A stretch of 64,000 bases of DNA, from contig NZ_JQLH01000001.1 in NCBI RefSeq assembly GCF_000744105.1, positions 682,001 to 746,000 on the forward strand, read 5' to 3'. The first letter of the stretch is position 1. Each line of letters starts with the position of its first letter. The stretch comes from Maribacter forsetii DSM 18668 (GTDB lineage Bacteria; Bacteroidota; Bacteroidia; Flavobacteriales; Flavobacteriaceae). Shown one piece after another: positions 1 to 9,119 of the stretch. The notes below the pieces were generated by a model, which did no database searches, was not told the origin of the DNA, and saw only the letters and a program-made list of their open reading frames with translations. Position numbers and translations under genes: made by a program.

Positions 1-493
1 TTGCACCATTTTGAATTTCATCTAAAGTCGTGCTTATACCATATTTAAAAAATGGATCTAAAGGATTTTCTCTCTTAGTTTCTTTTACGTGAATAACGCC
101 ATCTATCATACCTTTTTGAAACAATGCCGCACCAATCCAAGTTCCAAAACCACCCGATGTCCCTCTGTTCCTATAATCGGCCTCTTTAACAAAACCTCCG
201 TATACGTTCTCATAGTATCCTATGTATTCACTCTTATTTGAGTTTTCATTAGCTAAAAATTCAGTGGCTAATACATCTTCATTATAGGAAGGATTTAAAG
301 ATGGGCATACAAATTCGGCCTTTTCTAGAGTTTTTTGATCTTTCTCATTTATCGCGTCTAAATCAGGTGTATATTCACCATATTTATTAATCTTCATACC
401 TGTGCCGGCACTATAGGCACATGCCCCACATCCTACACAAAAACCTCCATCAACAACATTTTCTAAGGTGTTAATTCTAGTATCTGAACTCAT
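1..493 (-). CDS. Coenzyme F420 hydrogenase/dehydrogenase beta-subunit-like protein (partial)
   Basis: The gene starts at 493 and runs off the left edge, so only about 164 N-terminal residues are visible. Residues 19-25 form a CVGCGAC cluster, a ferredoxin-like 4Fe-4S ligand set, followed by text typical of the FrhB N-terminal domain, including an RGTSGGFG stretch. In polysaccharide loci such FrhB-like proteins are usually encoded beside pyruvyl transferases, as here: only 4 bp separate it from the pyruvyl transferase gene upstream in the operon. A redox role in modifying the polysaccharide is inferred; the electron donor is unknown. The family call is fairly sure, the function is not. Confidence 0.75.
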   Translation of the reverse strand, partial: MSSDTRINTLENVVDGGFCVGCGACAYSAGTGMKINKYGEYTPDLDAINEKDQKTLEKAEFVCPSLNPSYNEDVLATEFLANENSNKSEYIGYYENVYGGFVKEADYRNRGTSGGFGTWIGAALFQKGMIDGVIHVKETKRENPLDPFFKYGISTTLDEIQNGA

Positions 494-497
494 AATA

Positions 498-1637
498 TTA
501 TTTTAGAGATTTCTTTAAATAATCTATTGAAAAGTTAATTTGTTCACCTAATTTTTCTTTTACATATTCGAAATCTATATCAGTTAACTTTTCTAAATTA
601 ATAGTATCACCCTCTCTCAAAAGACGATTTTCGAGTCCAACTACCTTCATCAAACTTTCCTGTCTACTATTATTGTTTTTACTAGCTGGAGTAATAGTAT
701 AGAAGGGTTTTTCAAAAATTAAAGAAAAAACACTGCCATGGAAAGAAGTAGTAAGAACTACACTTGCACTACTGTATAAGCCTAAAAACTCTAGTGGTCC
801 AAAATCTCTTATATTTAATATTTTATCATCAGACTCTAAGGGCATCTCATTTTTACAAACACGAATAATTTTGAAACCTGTTTTTTTCTGTATTTTATAT
901 GCTAATTCTTCGGCATATCTATTTTTCTTAAATATGAATAACAAGATGTAAGGTTTTTCATGTTTATAAGGTACCATTAAGCTTTCCCAATCTTTCTTTG
1001 TTAATAGTAAGGTTGGATCAACAACGTGGGCAACATTTCTTCCTGTTATTTTTTTAATCAGTGTAACTCCACTCGTTTCTCTAGTACCTATATGAGTTAA
1101 ATTATTTAACCATTCTTTATATTTTGGAAAATAACTTTCATTGATATCTCCTACCCCAAAACTAGATGCAAAAGCAATTTTGTTGGCTTTTTTTGGTGCA
1201 AAAGTCAAAAAATATGGTTCCAAATTAGTGCCGTTGTTTGGATTCCAGACTTGGTCACTACCAACTATATAATTGTCATACTCATGTTTTGCACTATACA
1301 GATCGGAGTAACTTTTATATGTTATTGATAATGCGGTGTGCTCTTTATGAAAATTAAAAAAACGCTCTTTTCTTTTTTTTGCAATTTCAGGATATCTATA
1401 GGCACTATATTTATCTATCCATTTAATGGCAAGATCCTTCAATTTATTTTTAAATGATGTTTTTATTAATGGACTTGATTTTACTTCGCTCTTATATAAG
1501 GGGTTTTTGTAGTATAGATAATTGATGATTTCATTATCGTATCCCATTTTTTTGAGTTTATGATGTAAGGCAAATGCCTGTAGTTCTGCACCATAGTTGT
1601 TAACATTTAAAATGGTAATAATTCCAGTTTTTTTCAT
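498..1637 (-). CDS. Polysaccharide pyruvyl transferase family protein
   Basis: A 379-residue protein of the WcaK/CsaB-type pyruvyl transferase family, which adds ketal-linked pyruvate from phosphoenolpyruvate to sugars of an exopolysaccharide. The N-terminus (TILNVNNYGAELQAFAL) is the usual family start, with a GSDQVWNP motif near residue 125 and a TTSFHGSVFSLIF motif near residue 300, both characteristic. The start overlaps the stop of the upstream glycosyltransferase by 4 bp, so the two are translationally coupled. No signal peptide is seen, in line with a cytoplasmic enzyme. Pyruvylation would give the polymer negative charge. The sugar acceptor cannot be told from sequence. Confidence 0.85.
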   Translation of the reverse strand: MKKTGIITILNVNNYGAELQAFALHHKLKKMGYDNEIINYLYYKNPLYKSEVKSSPLIKTSFKNKLKDLAIKWIDKYSAYRYPEIAKKRKERFFNFHKEHTALSITYKSYSDLYSAKHEYDNYIVGSDQVWNPNNGTNLEPYFLTFAPKKANKIAFASSFGVGDINESYFPKYKEWLNNLTHIGTRETSGVTLIKKITGRNVAHVVDPTLLLTKKDWESLMVPYKHEKPYILLFIFKKNRYAEELAYKIQKKTGFKIIRVCKNEMPLESDDKILNIRDFGPLEFLGLYSSASVVLTTSFHGSVFSLIFEKPFYTITPASKNNNSRQESLMKVVGLENRLLREGDTINLEKLTDIDFEYVKEKLGEQINFSIDYLKKSLK

Positions 1638-2812
1638 TTGGTAATTTTAATATTTATTCCGTTTAAGTATTGCTTGGCGGCATTTTCAATGGTAAAGTGA
1701 GACTTATAAATACTTTCAGCATTAATGGTCATTTGATGTTTCGCTTTTTCGTCTAGTAAAAGCCATTCTTTTAATAAGTTCAAAGTTTCTAAAGCTGAGT
1801 CATTTTTAACTATACCTCCTTTTCCTTTTTCAATTTCGCGCCAAATGTTTACTTTATTACTTATTAAAACAGGTGTTTTACAGGCTAAGGCTTCAACTAC
1901 GGCAATACCAAAATTTTCTTGATGACTTGGCAAAACAAAAACTTCACTTTCATAAAATGCGCCCCATTTTGCGCCACCACTGAGCATACCTGCAAATAAT
2001 ATATTCTTTGAAGGTTTTGTCATGTTTTGCATTTCTTTGGCATAAGAATGATCATTAGGTCCGGCTATAATCAGTTGCGGTAGATCGTCCAATTCATTTT
2101 CTAGCTTTAGATAAGCAGTAATAAGCATATCTACCCCTTTTTTAGGATGTATTCTACTTAAAAACAAAAGAAAAGGTTTACCGTTCCATTGGGGTACGTT
2201 ACTCGCAAATGCTTTTTTCATGTTTTCATGAAAAACGGGCGGTGGTTGAATACCATAACCTACATTAATTTCTTTTTTAGGCTTGTAATTAGGGAAGGTG
2301 GTTCTTGCCAATAATAGTTCTTCTTCACAAGTAAATAAAATTCCATCAGCTTGGTTGACTACTTTATTTTCAAATAATTTCCAATAAATTGTATTTCTAA
2401 ATGCCTTTAGTTTTCTATCATCGGCATTTTGAAAATAAGGGTCTAGCATACCATGTGGCATTACATAAACTTTTGGCTTTGACCCGTTGGTTTTTCTGTA
2501 GGTCAACATGGCTTTTATGGCAGCTTGGCTTTGATAGAGCCATAAGCCATGAACGATTACAACATCAAAACGTTCAAAATTATCGAGCATCCATGGAATA
2601 AATTTTTTGTTATAACCCCATGGATTATTGGCTTTGCCCAATCCATGAATTTTAAAAGGGTCTTTTGCTATAAATGGAGCATTTGAATCATCAAAACAAA
2701 CAACCTCGTTATGTATTCCGTGCTTTGTAAACTCTGGTAAGGTATTTCTAATGCCTTGACAGACTCCTCCCCCTTTTGGGTCCATACCTGGTACTACTTG
2801 TAATATATTCAT
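1634..2812 (-). CDS. GT4-family glycosyltransferase
   Basis: A 392-residue retaining glycosyltransferase of the GT-B fold. The N-terminal domain starts with a glycine-rich loop (PGMDPKGGGV); the C-terminal nucleotide-sugar domain has FLSRIHPKKG near residue 215 and the EX7E signature in ENFGIAVVEAL near residue 300. It should transfer one sugar from a nucleotide donor onto the lipid-linked repeat unit on the inner face of the inner membrane. It lies in the polysaccharide operon, 16 bp after the acyltransferase gene and overlapping the pyruvyl transferase gene by 4 bp. Donor and acceptor are unknown. Confidence 0.85.
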   Translation of the reverse strand: MNILQVVPGMDPKGGGVCQGIRNTLPEFTKHGIHNEVVCFDDSNAPFIAKDPFKIHGLGKANNPWGYNKKFIPWMLDNFERFDVVIVHGLWLYQSQAAIKAMLTYRKTNGSKPKVYVMPHGMLDPYFQNADDRKLKAFRNTIYWKLFENKVVNQADGILFTCEEELLLARTTFPNYKPKKEINVGYGIQPPPVFHENMKKAFASNVPQWNGKPFLLFLSRIHPKKGVDMLITAYLKLENELDDLPQLIIAGPNDHSYAKEMQNMTKPSKNILFAGMLSGGAKWGAFYESEVFVLPSHQENFGIAVVEALACKTPVLISNKVNIWREIEKGKGGIVKNDSALETLNLLKEWLLLDEKAKHQMTINAESIYKSHFTIENAAKQYLNGINIKITK

Positions 2813-2828
2813 TTCTTAATATATAGGT

Positions 2829-3497
2829 CTAAACAATAAAGCCTTTCTTTCGTTGAAAGTATTTGGCAGATTGTGATATAGGTTTTATTATTTTTGCTGG
2901 TGAACCACCGTATAGATTGTATTCTTCTGAATAAACTTTATTCAGCATTGATTTTGCTCCAAGAACCGAATATGAAGGCAAAATTGAACCACCTAAAATA
3001 ACACTATTGGTACCTACAAAACAATAGTCCCCTATTTGTATGGGGGCACTATCTTGTCTACTCTCATAAATGTTAATAGAGTGGGTTAAAAATTGTGAAT
3101 AATAACCGGCAATGGTAGTGTAGTTACCAATTTTTATTTGATTGGTACAATCAATATGATGGTGTTTGGTAATAGCAGATTCTTTACCAATAATCAACTC
3201 ACATTTTCTATTTATCTGATGTTGGAAGTGTTTTGATTTTGAATTTTTTGGGAAACCAGTTATCCAATTAGAACGGCTGATTGAGGCGTTTTCCTCCATT
3301 GTAAGTAAATCTAAATGGATGGCAACGGTAAAGTGTCCAATTTTACTACCCTTTGCCATTTTTAAATGTTTTGGGAATATATAGGCCAAACCGATTTTAG
3401 CTGCAGGGTCAATTTCGTATTTCCATATTTTTATCAGTAGAAATCTTTTTAATTTCCAAGGTAATACGACTATAATTAGACTTAGAATTTTCTTCAT
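2829..3497 (-). CDS. Hexapeptide-repeat acyltransferase
   Basis: A 222-residue protein of the left-handed beta-helix acyltransferase group (WcaF/LacA-like). Imperfect hexapeptide repeats occur between about residues 100 and 195 (for example IGDYCFVGTNSVILGGS), followed by the common GGSPAKIIKPI closing motif. The likely job is O-acetylation of a sugar in the repeat unit, using acetyl-CoA. The N-terminal 30 residues are hydrophobic (ILSLIIVVLPW) and may sit at the membrane. Its start directly abuts the stop of the upstream glycosyltransferase gene. The acyl donor and target sugar are inferred from family only. Confidence 0.8.
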   Translation of the reverse strand: MKKILSLIIVVLPWKLKRFLLIKIWKYEIDPAAKIGLAYIFPKHLKMAKGSKIGHFTVAIHLDLLTMEENASISRSNWITGFPKNSKSKHFQHQINRKCELIIGKESAITKHHHIDCTNQIKIGNYTTIAGYYSQFLTHSINIYESRQDSAPIQIGDYCFVGTNSVILGGSILPSYSVLGAKSMLNKVYSEEYNLYGGSPAKIIKPISQSAKYFQRKKGFIV

Positions 3498-4478
3498 TTA
3501 ATTCAAATTTTTGTATTGATCAAGATACATAGCAGTAACTGTGTTCAATTGAAAAGCTTTTACATTTAACAAACCTTTTTCTACCAAGCTGTTTCTGAAA
3601 CCCTCGTTAGCTATAATTTTTACATAACCTTTTCTAATGGATTCTACACTTTTTGGATCAACCAAGACTGCACCTTCAGCTGCAACAGATTTCATAGGTA
3701 AAATATTAGAGGTTAATACTGGTCTACCTACTGCTTGCCCCTCAACAATGGGCATACCAAAGCCTTCAAAAAGGGATGGGAAGTTAATAATGTCGCAGTT
3801 CTCATATTCTTTTACTACCTCTTCATTACTTAAATTAAAAACATTACTATAATCTATATTACTTTGATTTAATAAAGCAGTATTACGCTCACTTAATTTC
3901 CCCACAATTCTTAAATGACATGGTATGTTGTGTAATGCTTGAATGGTTCTAGCTAAGTTCTTTCGTTCTAGGTTCCCATTTATGTGTAATATCACTGGCT
4001 TATCTTCATTAAAAGTTTTTTGGGAATATTGAAAATCCGTAGATACCGGATTTGGAATTACACAGTATTGATTAGGTTTTAACTTAATCTCATTTAAAAC
4101 TTGCTCTTTAGCAAACTCAGAAATGAAAACTACTTTGGCAGCTCTCTTTAAAGAATTTATATATAGTAATTTCCATATTTTTTTTTTGAAACCGGACAAG
4201 TAAGAATAATACATAATATCATGTACCGTTACAATTGTATTGTTTTGTTTTAGAAAATATAAAAGATAATGGGCATCTCCGGTAATATGATTTATATTAC
4301 CCTGTCTTTTTTTAGCATATAGTCCATTTTTTATTATAGAAAGTATATCTGATTTTTGTTCAGGGAGAAAAATCTCTTCAATTTCTTGAGATTGTGAAAC
4401 ACCTTTGTTGACGGTCTGAAATACACGTTGTATGGAAAAACCAATTTTTGGGTGTCTAAAGAAATAGGTTATTTTCAT
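3498..4478 (-). CDS. GT4-family glycosyltransferase
   Basis: A 326-residue GT-B glycosyltransferase. The nucleotide-sugar domain begins near residue 160 with VILHINGNLERKNLARTI and carries the EX7E signature EGFGMPIVEGQAVGRPVL. An HDIMYY motif near residue 82 matches the N-terminal half of such enzymes. At 326 residues it is slightly short for the family but complete. It directly precedes the acyltransferase gene and follows the WcaI-like gene by 21 bp in the same operon. It likely adds one residue to the undecaprenyl-linked repeat unit in the cytoplasm; the sugar is unknown. Confidence 0.83.
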   Translation of the reverse strand: MKITYFFRHPKIGFSIQRVFQTVNKGVSQSQEIEEIFLPEQKSDILSIIKNGLYAKKRQGNINHITGDAHYLLYFLKQNNTIVTVHDIMYYSYLSGFKKKIWKLLYINSLKRAAKVVFISEFAKEQVLNEIKLKPNQYCVIPNPVSTDFQYSQKTFNEDKPVILHINGNLERKNLARTIQALHNIPCHLRIVGKLSERNTALLNQSNIDYSNVFNLSNEEVVKEYENCDIINFPSLFEGFGMPIVEGQAVGRPVLTSNILPMKSVAAEGAVLVDPKSVESIRKGYVKIIANEGFRNSLVEKGLLNVKAFQLNTVTAMYLDQYKNLN

Positions 4479-4499
4479 ATATCAATATTTAGCTACTAC

Positions 4500-5741
4500 T
4501 TATGCTGTTATTTTTTGGTTAAAATTATCCATAATAGTATCTATGGCTAAATATTGTTCAGCATAGGCACGAGCTGCATTTTTAATATCTTGATTGTCTA
4601 ATTCACCAAGACCTATTAAAATACCGGTGTCTAGAGCTTCTTGATTTTCTGGCGCTACTAAAATACCCATGTTATGTTTACTAACTACGCGATGTAAAGT
4701 AGATTTGGGGTTTGCCGTTATTAGTGCTAAACCACCCACTGATAGTATGGTAGTTAATTTTGAGGGCATTACCAAATCACTGGCTTTTTCTTTCTGGATG
4801 ACCAAATGTATATCTGCAATATTTAAAAATATATTAAACTTGTCTTTAGGTTGTAAAGGCATAAAATGAACATTGTTCAAATTCATGCTTTTGGCTTTTT
4901 CTTTTAAAACTTCTTTATAGGGTCCGGTTCCACAAATTATAAATTGCAAATCTTGATGGGCTACTAAATTTTTTGCAGAAGTTAAAATAGCATCTAAGCC
5001 TTGCTTTTCACCTATTGCTCCAGAATATAGTACTATAAAATCAGATGATTTAAAGCCCCAATTTTTTTTATAATCTTTTCTGTTTTTAATAGGGTAAAAG
5101 GTATTGGTCTCTGTCCAATTAGGGAAAAAGGAAATGGGTTTATTAGCTTTTTGTTCAATTTTGTCTATCATACCATCAGAAATACTGCTTATGGTATCAG
5201 TGTTGTTGTAAATATATTTTTCAATTCCGTACAGTGCTTTTAATAGTTTTGGTGACTTGATCATACCTAAATCTTGTGCAGCTTCAATTTGCATGTCTTG
5301 AACATGATGAATGTGTTTGGCTCCCTTTATTTTTTTATATAGAACGCCAAGTAAACCGAATTGAAAAGAAGGGGCTACCGTGATTATTTTATTAAAAGAT
5401 TTGCAAAATAAAAGTGGAATAATCACTAGAAATGCAGAAACACTAAATGTAGTATCTAATATAATTCGTTTTAAACCGCTTGGGTTGTTGGGTACATACA
5501 TAGGGCAACGCACAACGGTAAGCTTACCTTCAGATTTATAGTTAATTACCTCTTTCTTAAACCAAAAGCGATTTTTTCTATAAGGTTCTTGAATTTTCCA
5601 ATAAGGGTAATATGGATATGACGTTAATACGGTGCAATCGTGACCTTTTTCTGCAAGCCAATGCATCATCTCTCCAGAATATTTACCGATACCGGTTAAT
5701 TCTGGAGAAAAATTATAACCTATAAATAGTAGTTTTTTCAT
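4500..5741 (-). CDS. WcaI-like glycosyltransferase (GT4)
   Basis: A 413-residue glycosyltransferase that reads like the colanic-acid WcaI group: the N-terminus (FIGYNFSPELTGIGKYSGEM) and the following TSYPYYP text are typical. The C-terminal domain has GAIGEKQGLD near residue 237 and SKLTTILSVGG near residue 345. In the WcaI group the transferred sugar is often fucose, but that cannot be claimed here. Upstream lie 257 bp without a gene before the polymerase stop, the widest gap inside the operon, so a separate promoter is possible, although I see no clear one. Confidence 0.82.
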   Translation of the reverse strand: MKKLLFIGYNFSPELTGIGKYSGEMMHWLAEKGHDCTVLTSYPYYPYWKIQEPYRKNRFWFKKEVINYKSEGKLTVVRCPMYVPNNPSGLKRIILDTTFSVSAFLVIIPLLFCKSFNKIITVAPSFQFGLLGVLYKKIKGAKHIHHVQDMQIEAAQDLGMIKSPKLLKALYGIEKYIYNNTDTISSISDGMIDKIEQKANKPISFFPNWTETNTFYPIKNRKDYKKNWGFKSSDFIVLYSGAIGEKQGLDAILTSAKNLVAHQDLQFIICGTGPYKEVLKEKAKSMNLNNVHFMPLQPKDKFNIFLNIADIHLVIQKEKASDLVMPSKLTTILSVGGLALITANPKSTLHRVVSKHNMGILVAPENQEALDTGILIGLGELDNQDIKNAARAYAEQYLAIDTIMDNFNQKITA

Positions 5742-5998
5742 TTTAATTTTTCTATTGGTTATGGGGAGATAGTAATGAGTTGTGGAAAAATAAATTATTA
5801 TGGTTTCAATAAGATTTTAGGTCTAAATTCTTATAGTTAAATAGATATCGGCAGTTGTAATTTGGTAGTTATGTTATGCTTAACGCGTATTACAGTTGTG
5901 GTAAAACCCGTTTTTAAGATACGCAGGGTTAGCTTTTTAAATATTGACGTACAATCTAGTCTTAATACGTTCTTAGGGAAATGAAATGTCAATGATAA

Positions 5999-7630
5999 TT
6001 AAAGACTTGAGTAATTCATTTTATCTGTTTTTTGGTTTTCTACCTCAGTAGAAAGTTCGTTGTGTACGTATATAGGATTAATCATTTTAAGTACAAAGCG
6101 TATAATATGGTATATTATCAAATAGGTGATAACGCCTTGTAAAAATCCTCTTATTAAAAAACCTAAGTCCCCAAAAATACCTTGGGCATTTCTAAATCTA
6201 CCCAAAAATCCAAACACATCCATTACGGCAAATGGTGCATATAATATGCCTTGGGAAGTATAATAGCTGAAACAATTTATTGTTTTGAACATTAAAAAAT
6301 AAACAGCCAATTGTACTATAAAATACCAATGACCAAACGTAGCAAGACCATCTCCTACATGGCTGGTTACCACATAGTTTCCGTAGCCTGTACCATGCAG
6401 AAAATCTCCCCTTGAATAATCCATTTCTGTTTTATCAAGTCGTATGCCAAAAAAATTTAGAATTGGTGACGGTAATAAATATAAAATTGAATTTATTAGT
6501 GATTCTTGCATCGCGACATTTGAAAAACCTCTTTTATGGGCATAGTATATGGTTTCATCGGTTATACGCATATTCGCATATCTAGCAAGTAAAAAATTAT
6601 CTACATACTGTTCTGTCCAACCTTGGGCATAGGTAATTGTACTGTTGCCATGAATATTTTCATTTTTATTATCTTTCAATCGCTGCATGAGCTGTTCGTT
6701 CTGAAGGGTTTCCATGGTAAAGGCAAACGTCTCCATCTTATCTGCATTATCCCTTAATTCTTCTGTATATAAAAGAGTTTGTCTGGTATACAGCATAGCA
6801 GTAGATACTGTATTTAAAAGATTTAAACCTAAAAATATGAAGACCCCAACAACCATTATTTTAATAGGGGATATGATTTGGGTAATTCTAATATTTTTAA
6901 AAATAAGTTGAAGTATAAATAGAATACCTATGGTGCCAATGGGTGTTATTATAAGGTGTCGTTTATTAGAAGCTAAATTTATAAGTATAATAAATGCAGT
7001 GTACAGAAAAACATATTTAGTCTTTGTATAGTTTACTTTTAATAAAAAAGGAAAAAATAAACATACAGGTGCAAACATTAAATAAGTTAATCCTGCAATA
7101 AATCTACCGGATGTGTCACCAATTTGAGCATCTCCTTTACTAATATTATAAATCATTGATAATAAGCCGATAAAACCCATGCTCCATAAAATTGCAGGTG
7201 TAATTTCAAAAAATTTCAATTTGTATAAACCTTCCTTTATAATGTTATTTTTTGGTTTATGTATGTTTATAGGGCAGGCGAGGTATACGGCTAATGATGA
7301 TACCAAAAACAAAACAATTTCATAAAAAAAAGTTTCGTAAGGTCTTTCAAAACCAAAAGTAATAGGCTTGTTTTCTATAAGGGTAGCTATCAATGGCAGA
7401 AACCTATACATGAACATGGAAAGGTAAATGCAAAACACAAATGGATATAAACGTATAAAGCGTTCGTTAAAGAACAATAGAAACACAGTTAATGCTATCA
7501 TTGCCATAATGCAACCAAATAGATTCGCAGTTGAAGGAAAAAAGATCATTTCACCAATAACAGCTATCATTAAAACAGCTATAAGAAGCGTTTTAATTTG
7601 CCGTATGGTATGATTTTTTTCTTTAAGCAT
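5999..7630 (-). CDS. O-antigen/capsule repeat-unit polymerase (Wzy-like)
   Basis: A 543-residue integral membrane protein with about 12 hydrophobic segments and a large hydrophilic loop around residues 275-410, the layout of Wzy-type polymerases. Sequence conservation in this family is poor, so the call leans on topology and on position beside a flippase and three glycosyltransferases. It should join lipid-linked repeat units on the periplasmic face of the inner membrane. The long loop (with HGNSTITYAQGW and later SRGDFLHGTGYG) would face the periplasm. An O-antigen ligase is the main alternative. Confidence 0.7.
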   Translation of the reverse strand: MLKEKNHTIRQIKTLLIAVLMIAVIGEMIFFPSTANLFGCIMAMIALTVFLLFFNERFIRLYPFVFCIYLSMFMYRFLPLIATLIENKPITFGFERPYETFFYEIVLFLVSSLAVYLACPINIHKPKNNIIKEGLYKLKFFEITPAILWSMGFIGLLSMIYNISKGDAQIGDTSGRFIAGLTYLMFAPVCLFFPFLLKVNYTKTKYVFLYTAFIILINLASNKRHLIITPIGTIGILFILQLIFKNIRITQIISPIKIMVVGVFIFLGLNLLNTVSTAMLYTRQTLLYTEELRDNADKMETFAFTMETLQNEQLMQRLKDNKNENIHGNSTITYAQGWTEQYVDNFLLARYANMRITDETIYYAHKRGFSNVAMQESLINSILYLLPSPILNFFGIRLDKTEMDYSRGDFLHGTGYGNYVVTSHVGDGLATFGHWYFIVQLAVYFLMFKTINCFSYYTSQGILYAPFAVMDVFGFLGRFRNAQGIFGDLGFLIRGFLQGVITYLIIYHIIRFVLKMINPIYVHNELSTEVENQKTDKMNYSSL

Positions 7631-7678
7631 ATTTATTTAGGCTAAGCTAAGCTGGTATTACTTTGTTACAAGTAGACT

Positions 7679-9052
7679 TTAGTTTTTTAGTGCTTGAATT
7701 TTGTTGGTTAACAGGACATACAATTCTTTGAAATCTAAAATACCATTACTTACCAATTCTTTCAATGGTAATTTTAATAATTTACAACCATGCGGTAATA
7801 CTAAGAACACCAAAATAACATCTAATAGCACAGCACCTATAGCGGCACCAATAAGCCCCATGTAGTTCGATAATATATAAGTAAAAAGCACGGAAACCAG
7901 TGCACTCCCCATACCAATCCAACCCATTAACTTGGGTTCGTTAAAAGCCCTAAAAACCATTTCGGTAACATACCACAGCGCGTTAAACAGCATGGCTGAA
8001 ATCATTATATACCACATGGTTGTGGGAACTTCAAGTTGGTTCTGTGTCCAAATATTATAAAACCATAAGCCAAATAGTGCTAAACCTATAAAACCTACAA
8101 GGGAAACTAGAAAAACTCCAATGAGTGAAATTCTAAAAATTTTCTGGGCCATCTTCCAATTGGCTTTTCCTATTTGATTTTGAAGTTCTGGAAATACCGT
8201 TGGTTCTATCATATATAGAATTTGGTTTACCGATCGGCTTAGTGTACGTGTAGTATTAAAAATTGCGACTGCTTCTGCACCTAACACGATTCTGACTACA
8301 AAAGTGGTGCCTTGAAAATAAATGATTTGCCACATAGGTAGCATTAAATAACTTAAACCCTTGGTGGTTATTGATTTTAAAATAACCTTATCCTTTACTC
8401 CTTTAAAAGTTTTGTGTAACCCTATAATTTGCCTTCCTTTTAATCCATAGAAAATTATAAAAATGACAGTTACCAGTAATTGTGATATGGCGAATTCTAC
8501 GATACCATAGCCTAAAAGCAGAACCAGTAATCCAAAACCAATAGACGCTGCTGATTTAGTAGTAATTAGATTTATGCTAAGGGCCGCTTTTTGGGCAGCT
8601 CTATAAAAAGCTTCAAACAGCTGAAGATAAAACATTAACAACTGAGATAGGATCATAATGGATACCGCAATAATAGCTTCTTTGCCGTCAATTAGTGACT
8701 TGTCAAATACATGAAAGTAATTTAAAACAACAATAACCATTGCACTTATTGCAATTGCTACAAGAATCATTATAGTGATTATATGTAATCCTGTTTTGCT
8801 AATATTGGCGGCTTTTTGCTTATCGCCAGAAGTATAGGTTAAAACAAAACTATTACCTGCTGCAGAGCCAAAGCCTAAGTTAGAAAATGCCATGACGCTT
8901 GGTATAATTGTAAGAGTAAGCCATTCTCCATAGTATGCAGCACCCCAGGCAGTTATAAAGAAAGGAACAAGAAATAATTGTTCAAGTACACGGACAACTT
9001 TCTGAAAAATTGAAGCTATACCATTACTTAGTAAACGCTTTTTTAAGCTCAT
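7679..9052 (-). CDS. Polysaccharide flippase (Wzx/MOP superfamily)
   Basis: A 457-residue membrane protein with about 12 transmembrane segments. It starts MSLKKRLLSNGIASIFQKV, like many lipopolysaccharide/O-antigen flippases, and includes the polar-helix text TRTLSRSVNQILYMIEPTVFPEL near residue 270. Wzx proteins move undecaprenyl-pyrophosphate-linked repeat units from the inner to the outer leaflet of the cytoplasmic membrane. It sits between the Wzc-like kinase and the putative polymerase, the expected company. The substrate cannot be predicted. No unusual features are seen. Confidence 0.82.
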   Translation of the reverse strand: MSLKKRLLSNGIASIFQKVVRVLEQLFLVPFFITAWGAAYYGEWLTLTIIPSVMAFSNLGFGSAAGNSFVLTYTSGDKQKAANISKTGLHIITIMILVAIAISAMVIVVLNYFHVFDKSLIDGKEAIIAVSIMILSQLLMFYLQLFEAFYRAAQKAALSINLITTKSAASIGFGLLVLLLGYGIVEFAISQLLVTVIFIIFYGLKGRQIIGLHKTFKGVKDKVILKSITTKGLSYLMLPMWQIIYFQGTTFVVRIVLGAEAVAIFNTTRTLSRSVNQILYMIEPTVFPELQNQIGKANWKMAQKIFRISLIGVFLVSLVGFIGLALFGLWFYNIWTQNQLEVPTTMWYIMISAMLFNALWYVTEMVFRAFNEPKLMGWIGMGSALVSVLFTYILSNYMGLIGAAIGAVLLDVILVFLVLPHGCKLLKLPLKELVSNGILDFKELYVLLTNKIQALKN

Positions 9053-9119
9053 GAATTATTTTAGAATGATGGGAATAACTAATCTTAATAGCGGTACGGA
9101 ATAAAATAGTTGTTCTATA